Notes: generated by a model from the letters alone, not told the origin. Numbered from the stretch's first letter, positions 1-7,824 are shown. The stretch: DNA of 11,595 nucleotides from Butyrivibrio sp. (GCF_024699075.1 NZ_JAILQF010000170.1:1-11595); one strand, 5' to 3'. Numbers and translations are program-made.

Positions 1-1814
1 GCTGTCTCAGCCTTCTGAATCTCCTTGGCACGGCCTACATACTCTGGGTCTTTTCTTGAAAGAGTGAACTCTGCAAGTCCAAGAGGATTTGATCTGTAAG
101 ATGATGTCTCACCTGAAGGAATAAGTTCATCTGTTGTTGTAACAGGATCATGAATCTCAGATACAACCTTAAGCACAAGATCCTTTGGAAGAGCCTCCAT
201 CTTAGGCCAGTCCTTAATATTTGGTCCAAACTGGATCTCAGCATCAGGATCTGCAATTCCCTTTGAATCAAATACACGGTTCTTATAAATATTAGCATCA
301 AAGTGATATGTATACTTATTGAATTCTCCATCAAACTTAGTTGCAGGAGTAAGGAAGCCCTTATTAGCAGCTGTAGCTGCAATAGATCTTGCATCCATAA
401 GTGCAACTGAAGAGATCTGTCCGTTCTGAACCTTTGAACCTTCTCTGTTAGGGAAGTTACGTGTTGAGTGACGGATAGAGAATGCATTGTTTGCAGGTGT
501 ATCTCCTGCACCAAAGCAAGGTCCGCAGAAAGCTGTCTTAAGAACAGTTCCTGTCTCGAGGAGTGAAGCTGCAACGCCGTTTTTCAAAAGTTCCATATAA
601 ATAGGTGTTGAAGCAGGATAAATAGACATTGTGAACTTATCAGCACCTATATTACTATTCTTCATAATGTCAGCTGCAGCACAGATATTTTCAAATCCGC
701 CGCCTGCACAGCCTGCTATGATACCCTGATCTACAAGGAGCCTGCCATCAACAATTTTATCCTTAAGAGAATACTCAATCTTATCGCCAAATGAAACCTT
801 AGCTCTTTCTTCTGTCTCATGAAGCATCTGCTCAAGGTTCTCGTTAACAAAATCAATCTCATATGCGATTGAAGGATGGAATGGCATAGCGATCATAGGT
901 CTTATAGTACTAAGATCAACCTTTACTACACCGTCATAATATGACACATCACAAGGTGAAAGCTTCTTGTAATCATCTTTTCTTCCATGGATCTCATAGA
1001 AGCTTTCAATCTCTTCATCTGTCTGCCAGATAGATGAAAGGCAGGTTGTCTCTGTAGTCATAACGTCAACGCCGATACGGAAATCTGCAGAAAGACTTGA
1101 AAGGCCGGGACCTACAAACTCCATAACCTTATTCTTAACATAGCCTGACTTAAATACTTCTCCGATTATTGCAAGTGCAACGTCCTGAGGACCTACACCC
1201 TTTACAGGCTCTCCTGTCATATATATAGCTATAACGCCTGGCATCTTGATATCATAGGTCTGGCTAAGAAGCTGTTTAACAAGCTCTGGTCCGCCTTCAC
1301 CCATTGCCATGGTTCCAAGTGCACCATATCTTGTATGTGAATCAGATCCAAGGATCATTCCACCACCTGTAGCAAGAACCTCTCTTGCAAACTGGTGAAT
1401 AACTGCCTGATGAGGAGGAACATACATTCCGCCATATTTCTTGGCAGCTGTAAGACCGAACATATGGTCATCTTCATTAATAGTACCGCCTACTGCACAA
1501 AGTGAATTATGACAGTTGGTAAGAACATATGGAATTGGGAACTTGGTAAGTCCTGATGCACGTGCGGTCTGAATAATACCAACATATGTAATATCATGTG
1601 ATGTTAATTTGTCGAATTTTATCTGAAGATCATCCATGTTGCCCGAAGTATTGTGGGCTTTAAGAATACTATAGGCAATTGTGCCTTTTTTGGCTTCCTC
1701 TTTGTCTACGGTCTTGCCTGTTTTTGCTGCAACTTCTGCTAAAGCTTCTGCGCTATCTTCTATAAGATCTGTACCATTTATAAGATATGCGCCTGTTTTT
1801 GTAGTAGTTATCAT
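1..1814 (-). CDS. Aconitase-superfamily hydratase, 3' end cut off by window edge
   Basis: About 604 codons are visible in one uninterrupted frame from ATG at 1814; the stop lies outside the window. Relatives are roughly 750 residues, so most of the C-terminal swivel domain is missing. The protein starts [16 protein letters not shown]. Three cysteines placed like the [4Fe-4S] ligands of aconitase are present: C369 (in [10 protein letters not shown]) and C430/C433 (in FCGPCFG), with near-canonical spacing. An IHQ histidine (H140) and the DSHT motif (D158-S159-H160) are also kept, as is the arginine-bearing RNF..R segment just after C433. Odd points: the usual Cys-Thr-Asn after the first ligand is Cys-Ala-Gly, and the Asp-His pair of the substrate loop reads His-Asn (H102-N103). 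I infer a cytoplasmic Fe-S hydro-lyase of the branch often annotated simply as hydratase (YbhJ-like), not a proven citrate aconitase. The start is backed by AGGAGG at 1820-1825, five bases upstream. It appears monocistronic within the window. Confidence 0.85.
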   Translation of the reverse strand, partial: MITTTKTGAYLINGTDLIEDSAEALAEVAAKTGKTVDKEEAKKGTIAYSILKAHNTSGNMDDLQIKFDKLTSHDITYVGIIQTARASGLTKFPIPYVLTNCHNSLCAVGGTINEDDHMFGLTAAKKYGGMYVPPHQAVIHQFAREVLATGGGMILGSDSHTRYGALGTMAMGEGGPELVKQLLSQTYDIKMPGVIAIYMTGEPVKGVGPQDVALAIIGEVFKSGYVKNKVMEFVGPGLSSLSADFRIGVDVMTTETTCLSSIWQTDEEIESFYEIHGRKDDYKKLSPCDVSYYDGVVKVDLSTIRPMIAMPFHPSIAYEIDFVNENLEQMLHETEERAKVSFGDKIEYSLKDKIVDGRLLVDQGIIAGCAGGGFENICAAADIMKNSNIGADKFTMSIYPASTPIYMELLKNGVAASLLETGTVLKTAFCGPCFGAGDTPANNAFSIRHSTRNFPNREGSKVQNGQISSVALMDARSIAATAANKGFLTPATKFDGEFNKYTYHFDANIYKNRVFDSKGIADPDAEIQFGPNIKDWPKMEALPKDLVLKVVSEIHDPVTTTDELIPSGETSSYRSNPLGLAEFTLSRKDPEYVGRAKEIQKAET

Positions 1815-1838
1815 CTGAACCTCCTGCCATACATAGAT

Positions 1839-1864
1839 GTCGGGATATAATGACTCGTCCCAAC
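1839..1864 (-). promoter_or_regulatory. Leader hairpin just upstream of the hydratase ribosome binding site
   Basis: On the minus strand GTTGGGA (1858-1864) can pair with TCCCGAC (1839-1845), a 7-bp stem with one G-U pair and a 12-nt loop, ending 13 bases before the AGGAGG. An AACCGGTT palindrome (1862-1869) overlaps its 5' arm. It may be a modest translational or stability element; no known riboswitch class is recognised. Confidence 0.25.
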
Positions 1865-1956
1865 CGGTTTACATCTTTACAACGTTTATCAACTAAATAG
1901 TATTTGTATGAAATTCAAACACAAACGATATACGTGTATACAATCTCGCTTTTATA

Positions 1957-1985
1957 AATATACAATTATATGCATTTATAATCAA
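1957..1985 (-). promoter_or_regulatory. Candidate sigma-A promoter for the hydratase gene
   Basis: On the minus strand TTGATT (1980-1985), a 17-nt spacer and TATATT (1957-1962) match a vegetative promoter and would give a leader of about 135 nt. A second possibility closer to the gene is TTGTGT (1919-1924), 16 nt, TACTAT (1897-1902). The gap is so AT-rich that either match could be chance. Confidence 0.4.
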
Positions 1986-2020
1986 GTTACGAAATTAATG
2001 AAATGATGATTATATTTTTA

Positions 2021-2086
2021 TTAACTGCCTAAGATAATCAAATTGCAAGGATATTACATTTTTTATAATGTGCGAAGTTTGAGTTA
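2021..2086 (+). repeat. Dispersed intergenic repeat, copy A
   Basis: A 66-bp AT-rich element that aligns with copy C (6026-6090, opposite strand) at about 54 of 66 positions by hand, with one gap. It contains TTGCAAGGA near the middle and TATAAT (2064-2069) directly followed by the core TGTGCGAAGTTTGA. The 41-bp 3' part also aligns without gaps to copy D (6218-6258). It sits between the hydratase promoter region and the glgP terminator, pointing towards the 3' end of glgP. Its function is unknown; it could be a promoter-bearing repeat or a protein-binding site. Confidence 0.6.
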
Positions 2087-2094
2087 ACTGATAC

Positions 2095-2136
2095 AAAAAG
2101 CCCTCTTTACTGAACTTTAGTCTGGTAAAGAGGGCT
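2095..2136 (-). terminator. Rho-independent terminator of glgP
   Basis: A perfect 11-bp stem (AGCCCTCTTTA at 2099-2109 with its complement at 2126-2136) and a 16-nt loop. Read on the minus strand it is followed by TTTTTG (from 2099 downward), the classic layout. It lies about 90 bases past the glgP stop. The plus strand has no T-run after the stem, so the terminator works in the glgP direction only. Confidence 0.9.
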
Positions 2137-2226
2137 GCTATCACCTATTCAGATCAAAAGAAATCATACATTATTGAATCACGAAAACCGCAGTAAATGC
2201 GTGTTTATGTAATTCACATCCAAAAA

Positions 2227-4704
2227 TCATACCTTGATCTTATCAAGATGCCATATATCCTTGACATACTCTTCTATAGTCCTGTCTGATGAGAACTTAC
2301 CGCAGCAAGCTGTCTGAAGCATAGCCATCTTAGCCCATCCTGACTTATCTTCATAAGCCTTTCTGACTCTCGCCTGTGCATCAGCATATGAATGGAAATC
2401 CTTAAGGATAAAATAAGTATCTGCCTTACTTGTATCCTTTGTATTAAGAAGAGAGTTCCATAAAGGTCTGAAGAGGTCCTTGTCTTTACTAAAGGTTCCA
2501 TCAATAAGACGATCCACAGTCTTCTTAATTACTGCATCATTATTATAGATGCTCATAGGATCGTAGTCGTTCTTCCTCTCATGCTCGATTACTTCATCAG
2601 AAGACATACCAAAGATAAATGCATTATCTTCTCCAACTTCTCCTACGATCTCAACATTTGCACCGTCCATTGTACCTATAGTAACTGCTCCGTTGAGCAT
2701 CATCTTCATATTACCTGTTCCTGATGCTTCACGGCTTGCTGTAGATATCTGCTCAGATACATCTGCTGCCGCAAAGATAAGCTCTGCATTAGATACCTTA
2801 TAGTCTTCTATGAATACGACTTTGATACGACCATTTACATCAGGATCATTATTAACAACTTCAGCTACAGAATTAATAAGCTTTATTGTAAGCTTGGCTA
2901 TTCTGTATCCTGCTGCTGCCTTTGCTCCAAATATGAAAGTCTCCTTTGGCATATCGAACTTTGGATCAGCCTTGATCTTATCATACAGGTATATAACGTG
3001 AAGGATATTAAGAAGCTGACGCTTATACTCATGGAGTCTCTTAACCTGACAGTCATATATAGAATCAGGATCTATCTGAATTCCATTATGCTGAAGGATG
3101 TATCTTGCAAGGCGCTCCTTATTCTTTTTCTTAATAGCCATGAATTCCTTCTGGGCCTTAGCTGTTCCTGCAGACTTCTTGATTCCCTTTAAAGCTGTAA
3201 GATCTGTTACCCAGCCATCACCAACCTTATCCGTGCACCATTTTGCAAGAAGAGGATTAGCATGCATAAGGAATCTTCTCTGAGTAATACCATTGGTCTT
3301 ATTATTGAACTTCTCAGGCATCATCTCATAGAAATCCTTAAGTTCTCTCTTTTCAAGGATCTCAGTATGAAGCTTGGCAACGCCGTTAACTGAGTGGCTT
3401 CCAACAATTGCAAGATGAGCCATTCGTACCTGGTTATCATAAAGGATAGCCATCTTACGGATCTTTTCATCAATATTTGCATTATGATCATTAGAATATC
3501 TGTTTACTATTTCTATATTAAATCTTCTATTGATCTCTTCTACTATCTGATATATACGTGGAAGAAGTCTCTGGAAGAGGTCCTGTGGCCACTTTTCAAG
3601 CGCTTCAGCCATGATCGTATGATTAGTATAGCAGCAGGTCTTTGTAGTTACATCCCAGGCTTCATCCCACTCAAGATAATAGTCATCCATAAGGACTCTC
3701 ATGAGTTCTGCTACAGCTACTGTAGGATGTGTATCATTGAGCTGGAATACATTCTTTTCATAAAACTTTCTGATATCATCATGATTCTTAAGATATTTCT
3801 GAACAGCAGTCTGAACAGAAGCAGAGATGAAGAAGTACTGCTGCTTAAGTCTAAGTTCCTTACCTGCTATATGATTATCATTAGGATAAAGGACTTCACA
3901 TATCTGCTTAGCAAGATTCTCCTGTTCTACAGCCTTCTGATAATCACCCTTATCAAAGGAATCAAGCTGAAAATTATTAACAGGTTCTGCGTCCCAGATA
4001 CGAAGAGTATCAACTACGTTGTTGCCATATCCAAGTATAGGAAGATCATAAGGAATTGCATGTACAGCCTGATAATCCTCTTGCCTGAACATGGTTCTTC
4101 CGTTTTCGTCCTGATACATTGTAACGTGTCCGCCGAACTTTATCTCCTTGGCATATTCCTGGCGGCGAAGCTCAAACGGATTACCATTTACAAGCCAGTC
4201 ATCGGGCTTTTCAACCTGATAACCATCATGTATCTCCTGACGGAACATTCCGTATTTATAACGGATTCCGCATCCATAAGCAACATAATTAAGAGAAGCA
4301 AGTGAATCAAGGAAGCATGCTGCAAGACGTCCAAGACCACCATTACCAAGAGCAGGATCTGGTTCCTGATCTTCAATAAGATTAAGATCTACTCCAAGCT
4401 CATCAAGTACTTCGCCAACACCTTCATATGCACGAAGGTTGATAAGGTTATTACCAAATGCTCTACCCATCAGAAATTCCATGGACATGTAATACACTAT
4501 CTTAGGATCCTGTTCATCCATGGCTTTTTGAGTATCCATCCACTGATCAATTATCTGATCTTTAATGGCAAGGCTCGCTGCCTGATATATCTGCTGGGGG
4601 GTTGCTTCTTCTAAAGTTCTTCTGTAGAGAGTTTTGATATTGTATAAGACACTGCGTTTGAACAATTCCTTGTCAAAAGATGACTTCGGCTTAGCTTTGG
4701 CCAT
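2227..4704 (-). CDS. glgP: Glycogen/starch/maltodextrin phosphorylase
   Basis: 825 residues, full length for GT35 phosphorylases. The enzyme cleaves alpha-1,4-glucan ends with phosphate, releasing glucose-1-phosphate, using pyridoxal phosphate; it is cytoplasmic. Visible family signatures are YYMSMEFLMGRAFGNN near residue 70, the ALGNGGLGRLAACFLDS block near 120, QLNDTHPT near 320, the CQVKRLHEYKRQLLN block around 550, and the PLP region EASGTGNMKMMLNG with the Schiff-base lysine at K667. No breaks or missing motifs were seen. The ATG at 4704 is preceded by GGAGG (4712-4716) at 7 nt spacing. The gene has its own candidate promoter upstream and a strong terminator downstream, and no other glycogen gene adjoins it, so it is probably monocistronic. 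Its likely role is breakdown of stored glucan; a maltodextrin preference cannot be excluded from sequence alone. Confidence 0.97.
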   Translation of the reverse strand: MAKAKPKSSFDKELFKRSVLYNIKTLYRRTLEEATPQQIYQAASLAIKDQIIDQWMDTQKAMDEQDPKIVYYMSMEFLMGRAFGNNLINLRAYEGVGEVLDELGVDLNLIEDQEPDPALGNGGLGRLAACFLDSLASLNYVAYGCGIRYKYGMFRQEIHDGYQVEKPDDWLVNGNPFELRRQEYAKEIKFGGHVTMYQDENGRTMFRQEDYQAVHAIPYDLPILGYGNNVVDTLRIWDAEPVNNFQLDSFDKGDYQKAVEQENLAKQICEVLYPNDNHIAGKELRLKQQYFFISASVQTAVQKYLKNHDDIRKFYEKNVFQLNDTHPTVAVAELMRVLMDDYYLEWDEAWDVTTKTCCYTNHTIMAEALEKWPQDLFQRLLPRIYQIVEEINRRFNIEIVNRYSNDHNANIDEKIRKMAILYDNQVRMAHLAIVGSHSVNGVAKLHTEILEKRELKDFYEMMPEKFNNKTNGITQRRFLMHANPLLAKWCTDKVGDGWVTDLTALKGIKKSAGTAKAQKEFMAIKKKNKERLARYILQHNGIQIDPDSIYDCQVKRLHEYKRQLLNILHVIYLYDKIKADPKFDMPKETFIFGAKAAAGYRIAKLTIKLINSVAEVVNNDPDVNGRIKVVFIEDYKVSNAELIFAAADVSEQISTASREASGTGNMKMMLNGAVTIGTMDGANVEIVGEVGEDNAFIFGMSSDEVIEHERKNDYDPMSIYNNDAVIKKTVDRLIDGTFSKDKDLFRPLWNSLLNTKDTSKADTYFILKDFHSYADAQARVRKAYEDKSGWAKMAMLQTACCGKFSSDRTIEEYVKDIWHLDKIKV

Positions 4705-4802
4705 ATGTATACCTCCGGAATATAAAATATTTATATAATAGACATTTTTAACGGTGGATATTTTAGAAACAAAGTAATTATTCTAGGACAAAATACATAT
4801 AT

Positions 4803-4832
4803 ATTGTACTTCATTTTTGTTGAAAATGGCAA
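4803..4832 (-). promoter_or_regulatory. Candidate promoter of glgP
   Basis: On the minus strand TTGCCA (4827-4832), an 18-nt spacer and TACAAT (4803-4808) form a good vegetative promoter about 100 nt upstream of the glgP start. No better match was noticed in this gap for that gene. Confidence 0.5.
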
Positions 4833-4844
4833 ATATAGTACAAT
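4803..4844. repeat. Inverted repeat enclosing the glgP promoter
   Basis: ATTGTACT (4803-4810) and AGTACAAT (4837-4844) are exact 8-bp inverted copies 26 bases apart. One arm covers the minus-strand -10 box; the other lies just upstream of the -35. The symmetry also creates a plus-strand promoter look-alike, TTGTTG (4817-4822), 16 nt, TACAAT (4839-4844). It could be a pair of operator half-sites or a face-to-face promoter pair. Confidence 0.35.
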
Positions 4845-4939
4845 TATTTGAACTAGTTTTTCCTGATCGAACTGCCATCTTCCCCATGCCTTCTGGCATA
4901 CACCCTAATGCACACACATCAATAAGTATATCGGATTAA
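4826..4939 (+). other. GC-rich islet with an unconfirmed 37-codon ORF
   Basis: Within the otherwise very AT-rich gap between glgP and yfiH, bases 4861-4920 are about 52% GC by hand count (31 of 60). On the plus strand an ORF of 37 codons runs from ATG at 4826 to TAA at 4937-4939 (MANIVQLFEL at the start, HTSISISD at the end), but no ribosome binding site precedes it. The minus strand is also open: 38 codons from ATG at 4899 to TAG at 4783, containing MPEGMGKMAVRSGKT. A short hairpin ATGCC-TTCT-GGCAT lies at 4886-4899. It may be a small gene, a structured RNA or a decayed coding remnant; I do not recognise it. Confidence 0.2.
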
Positions 4940-4972
4940 TTAATTTTTTTCATTAGGTATTCAATCCAAACT

Positions 4973-5014
4973 ATGTAAAAGAAATATGATCATTTATAAT
5001 GAGCGAAATCTAAG
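4973..5014 (+). repeat. Dispersed intergenic repeat, degenerate copy B
   Basis: Shares TTTATAATG and a diverged core (AGCGAAATCTAAG against TGCGAAGTTTGAG) with copy A, and has ATGTAAAAG where A has TTGCAAGGA. Its 3' end overlaps the last codons and stop (5010-5012) of the yfiH-like gene. The match is weak enough that chance similarity remains possible. Confidence 0.3.
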
Positions 5015-5990
5015 TATTTAAAACTAAAAAAGCTGCAAGATTTCCACGCTTTTCACCGGCTATCCTGTGAGAAAACAGATAGTCAGGATTACATTTTGTG
5101 CACACATCAGTAATGCTGATGTTATCTTTATAAGCGCCTGCTTCAAGTAGCGTTATCCTTATAGCTTCCCAGAGGTTTAGCTGATATTTGCCATTTTCTT
5201 TTTTATAAAGAATATGAGGTAACTTGTCAATATCCTTACCATTTAGGCTATGTAATGGATTATCATCAGTTTTATTATTTTGTATATAAGATGATTTATT
5301 GTTAACCTCACTATTTACAGATTCAATATCATATTCAGGAATATCTTCTAACTTAAACTCCTCTATGAACTTTTCAGCTACGTCGCTGCTTACTTCATAG
5401 CAGTCTGTACATATAGAAGGACCTATAGCGCAGATAAGGTCAGAGGGCTTTGTTCCAAATTCTCTGTTCATAGCTTCTATAGTTCTTGCACCAATTCTTC
5501 CTACAGTCCCCTTCCAGCCCGAATGAGACAGGCCTATAGCCTTATTTACAGGATCTACAAAATATACAGGAGGGCAGTCTGCATGAAAAGTAGTAAGTAT
5601 AATCCCTGGTTCATTAGTTATCATTCCATCCACATCAACATAGTTTCTGTCCTTGCATACGCCTTTACCCATATCTTCAGCTTTTATACGCATGATATTG
5701 GTTGTATGAGTCTGAAAAGTTGTTACGAAATGCTCAAGACTTCTTCCATAGCCAAGTATCTGCGCCATACGCTTATAGTTTTCTTCTACGTCCTCTTTAT
5801 TATCTCCTCTTGTGAAGCTGAAATTGGTCTGACTAAAATATCCCTTTGATGCACCACCAATCCTTGTGCTAAAGGCATGGCTTACAATTCCTGTCGCATC
5901 AAGCTTTGGGAAAGTGAGATATTCCATCCCGTTTTCATGTATATGCTGCTCCATTACAGCTTCATGTCCTTTTCTGACTATTTTCTCCAT
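5010..5990 (-). CDS. YfiH/PgeF family protein (multicopper polyphenol oxidase / purine nucleoside phosphorylase fold)
   Basis: 326 residues from the preferred start. The family (YfiH, YlmD, PgeF, human LACC1) binds one metal through two His and a Cys; members have been described as polyphenol oxidases, as purine nucleoside-processing enzymes and, in E. coli, as a peptidoglycan editing factor. Seen here: QTHTTN with H95, the FHADCPPV block with H136 and C139, and LSHSGWKGT with H156. The 17-residue spacing from Cys to the last His fits the known metal site. The C-terminal block DVCTKCNPDYLFSHR..GEKRGNLAAF is also typical. Odd: residues about 220-266 form a polar, Asn/Lys/Asp-rich insertion, making the protein some 50-70 residues longer than usual. 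No signal peptide, so it is probably cytoplasmic. The gene stands alone, with a repeat copy (6026-6090) directly upstream that may carry its promoter. The exact substrate is not predictable. Confidence 0.88.
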   Translation of the reverse strand: MEKIVRKGHEAVMEQHIHENGMEYLTFPKLDATGIVSHAFSTRIGGASKGYFSQTNFSFTRGDNKEDVEENYKRMAQILGYGRSLEHFVTTFQTHTTNIMRIKAEDMGKGVCKDRNYVDVDGMITNEPGIILTTFHADCPPVYFVDPVNKAIGLSHSGWKGTVGRIGARTIEAMNREFGTKPSDLICAIGPSICTDCYEVSSDVAEKFIEEFKLEDIPEYDIESVNSEVNNKSSYIQNNKTDDNPLHSLNGKDIDKLPHILYKKENGKYQLNLWEAIRITLLEAGAYKDNISITDVCTKCNPDYLFSHRIAGEKRGNLAAFLVLNT

Positions 5991-5997
5991 TATCATT

Positions 5998-6003
5998 CCT
6001 TCT
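5998..6003 (-). promoter_or_regulatory. Ribosome binding site that decides the YfiH-family start
   Basis: AGAAGG lies only 1 base from the upstream ATG at 5996 but 7 bases from the in-frame ATG at 5990. The spacing favours 5990, removing the first two residues (MI) of the longer reading. Confidence 0.6.
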
Positions 6004-6025
6004 CTCTATATACTAATTTAATTAC

Positions 6026-6090
6026 TAATTCAAACTTCGCACATATAAATAAATTACTTTCCTTGCATTTTGATTACCTTTGGCTGTAAA
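6026..6090 (-). repeat. Dispersed intergenic repeat, copy C
   Basis: 65 bp on the minus strand, aligned to copy A over its whole length (about 54 of 66 positions). It has TAATCAAAATGCAAGGA, then TTTATA, then the invariant core TGTGCGAAGTTTGA. It points towards the YfiH-family gene and ends about 23 bases before its ribosome binding site, so its TATA-like box is well placed to act as a -10. Confidence 0.6.
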
Positions 6091-6217
6091 TTAATGATTT
6101 TCTTATCTAAAACATTATCAGCTTACCAAGATATCAAATTCGAAAGTCGATAAGACTGTTTGTAATATACTCATTCACTATTAAAACATACATTCAAGAT
6201 ATTTTAAAACTTATATT

Positions 6218-6258
6218 CTCAAACTTCGCACATTATAAACAATCTTAAATCCTTACAG
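6218..6258 (-). repeat. Dispersed intergenic repeat, copy D
   Basis: 41 bp on the minus strand that align gap-free with the 3' part of copy A: CTGTAAGGA, a 12-nt AT-rich stretch, then TATAATGTGCGAAGTTTGAG identical to A. It has the same orientation as copy C and lies about 190 bp further upstream. It falls in the divergent gap between the YfiH-family gene and the GH10 gene. Confidence 0.6.
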
Positions 6259-6306
6259 CATATTTATATATCAATAAAGCAATCAGACGCAAGACAATGA
6301 CAAGCA

Positions 6307-6335
6307 TTGATAAGAAATGGTGCGGCTTATACTGT
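6307..6335 (+). promoter_or_regulatory. Tentative promoter of the GH10 gene
   Basis: TTGATA (6307-6312), a 17-nt spacer and TACTGT (6330-6335), with an overlapping TATACT (6328-6333) at 15 nt, about 45 bases upstream of the start codon. This is a moderate match only, and no operator is apparent. Confidence 0.3.
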
Positions 6336-6378
6336 ATATTCAACGTAACAATAGCAAAACTATATATGGGAGGACACA

Positions 6379-7707
6379 ATGAAAATACGTAAATTACTAT
6401 CAGCAGTTCTTGTAGCAGCACTTCTTTCCGGATGTTCAGGTAAGGCATCTCCCGGTCAAAGTCAGGCTTCTTCTGGCATATCCTCATCAGAAGCAGAAAC
6501 TGTAAGTAGTGCATCGACTGGTGCTACAGAATCAGAAACCGGCACTTCTACATCAGCAGATGCTAACGCTTCTGTATCCGAAAACCCAGATACAAATGCA
6601 GAAGAATCTACTGAAACAGACCTTACAGGCGATGTAGTCCCGCTCAAAAACTTATGTACTGAATATTTCAGTCTTGGAGTTGGAATTAATGGAAGCACTC
6701 TTGAAAACCAGACACTTAATATCCCTGAATATATGGATATGTGCAAGGAACATTTTAACAGCTGCACTATGACCAATCTCATGAAGAGTGGTTATATACT
6801 TGATCAGTTTGGCTCTCAGGATAATCTTAAAAATGGTAATGAAGAACCTGTTCTTAACTTCTCTTCCATCGATCCTACACTAAACTGGTGTAAAGAAAAC
6901 GGCATGAAGATGAGAGGCCACACTCTTGTATGGCACACTCAGGCTCCAGGCTGGTTCTTCAGAGAAGGTTATACTGATGATGGCGAATATGTTGATAAAG
7001 ATACAATGCTTCTTAGAATGGAAAGCTACATAAAACAGCTTGTGACACATTGCCAGGAAGAGTATCCGGGAGTTATATACTGCTGGGATGTTGTAAATGA
7101 AGCTGTTGAGCCTTCTTCTTATGACCCTGACAGCTACTTCATGTGTAGGACCAAATGTGGTGAAGATCCCAATCCCTGGTACGATACGATCGGTGAAGAT
7201 TATGTAGAGATGGCTTTTACCTATGCTAGAAAATATGTAGCAGATGACGTCAAGCTCTTCTACAATGACTACAATACTTACCAGTCTCCCAAAACTCAGG
7301 GCATATATGATCTGTGCAGTTGCCTCAAAGAAAAAGGTCTTATCGATGGAATAGGCATGCAAGGCTACTGGAGCATTGACTATCCTAACGACACAACCAT
7401 AAAAGCTGCCATTACCAAATTTGCTGAACTTGGTCTTGAGATCCAGATCACAGAGCTTTCAATTGGTGTAGACGAAGAAACAGACGAGCAGTTTGAGAAG
7501 CAGGCTCAAAGATATGGCGATGTCTTCAAGCTTTTAATGGATATGGATACGCAGTCAGGCGGTCCTGCCAATATTACATGTGTAACACTTTTTGGTCTTG
7601 TGGATCACTATAGAGAAGGCGATACTACAAATACCCGTATATTCAATAAAGACTACGAACCAAAGCCTGCTTACTTTGCGATCAAAGAAACCATGGAAAG
7701 CCGCTGA
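6379..7707 (+). CDS. Lipoprotein GH10 xylanase-like glycoside hydrolase
   Basis: 442 residues. MKIRKLLSAVLVAALLSGC is a lipoprotein signal with lipobox LSGC (C19), so the mature enzyme should be anchored on the outer face of the membrane. Residues 20-85 are a Ser/Thr/Glu-rich linker; the GH10 barrel follows to the end. Family marks: MRGHTLVWH (175-186), WDVVNE with acid/base E241, ITEL with nucleophile E359, and KDYEPKPAYFAI near the C-terminus. GH10 enzymes cut beta-1,4-xylan internally with retention. Unusual: several normally conserved active-site positions differ. TELD is TELS (S361), the MQ-x-His histidine is Y330, the VWG tryptophan is F405, the later subsite Trp is E413, and ENEMK is TNLMK (132-136). 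Xylanase activity is therefore likely but not assured. GGGAGG (6368-6373) is 5 bases upstream of the ATG. It converges on the SGNH esterase gene, a sensible partner for decorated xylan. Confidence 0.9.
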   Translation: MKIRKLLSAVLVAALLSGCSGKASPGQSQASSGISSSEAETVSSASTGATESETGTSTSADANASVSENPDTNAEESTETDLTGDVVPLKNLCTEYFSLGVGINGSTLENQTLNIPEYMDMCKEHFNSCTMTNLMKSGYILDQFGSQDNLKNGNEEPVLNFSSIDPTLNWCKENGMKMRGHTLVWHTQAPGWFFREGYTDDGEYVDKDTMLLRMESYIKQLVTHCQEEYPGVIYCWDVVNEAVEPSSYDPDSYFMCRTKCGEDPNPWYDTIGEDYVEMAFTYARKYVADDVKLFYNDYNTYQSPKTQGIYDLCSCLKEKGLIDGIGMQGYWSIDYPNDTTIKAAITKFAELGLEIQITELSIGVDEETDEQFEKQAQRYGDVFKLLMDMDTQSGGPANITCVTLFGLVDHYREGDTTNTRIFNKDYEPKPAYFAIKETMESR

Positions 7708-7824
7708 TCCTGCCCTTTTCTAACTATTCCATCTGTATATCTTTTTCAAAAGAGATGTCCAAAAGGCAGTATCGTGCAGATCACTTTATATCTACATAGA
7801 ATCACATAAAAGATGCAGCAAATT

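Noticed and set aside
1860..1880. Possible CcpA cre site (TGTAAACCGGTT on the minus strand)
   Set aside because: The half-site is similar but the central CG spacing and the other half do not fit the consensus.
3394..4305. A 303-codon open frame on the plus strand opposite glgP
   Set aside because: It lies fully antisense to a clear phosphorylase gene, is rich in Ile/Leu/Ser/Tyr as expected of a shadow frame, and has no recognisable motif.
4861..4885. tRNA T-loop-like TTCGATC in the GC-rich islet
   Set aside because: No flanking 5-bp T-stem, acceptor stem or anticodon arm can be built around it.
6880..7362. A 160-codon minus-strand frame inside the GH10 gene
   Set aside because: Antisense to well-conserved GH10 motifs, with no ribosome binding site and no family resemblance.
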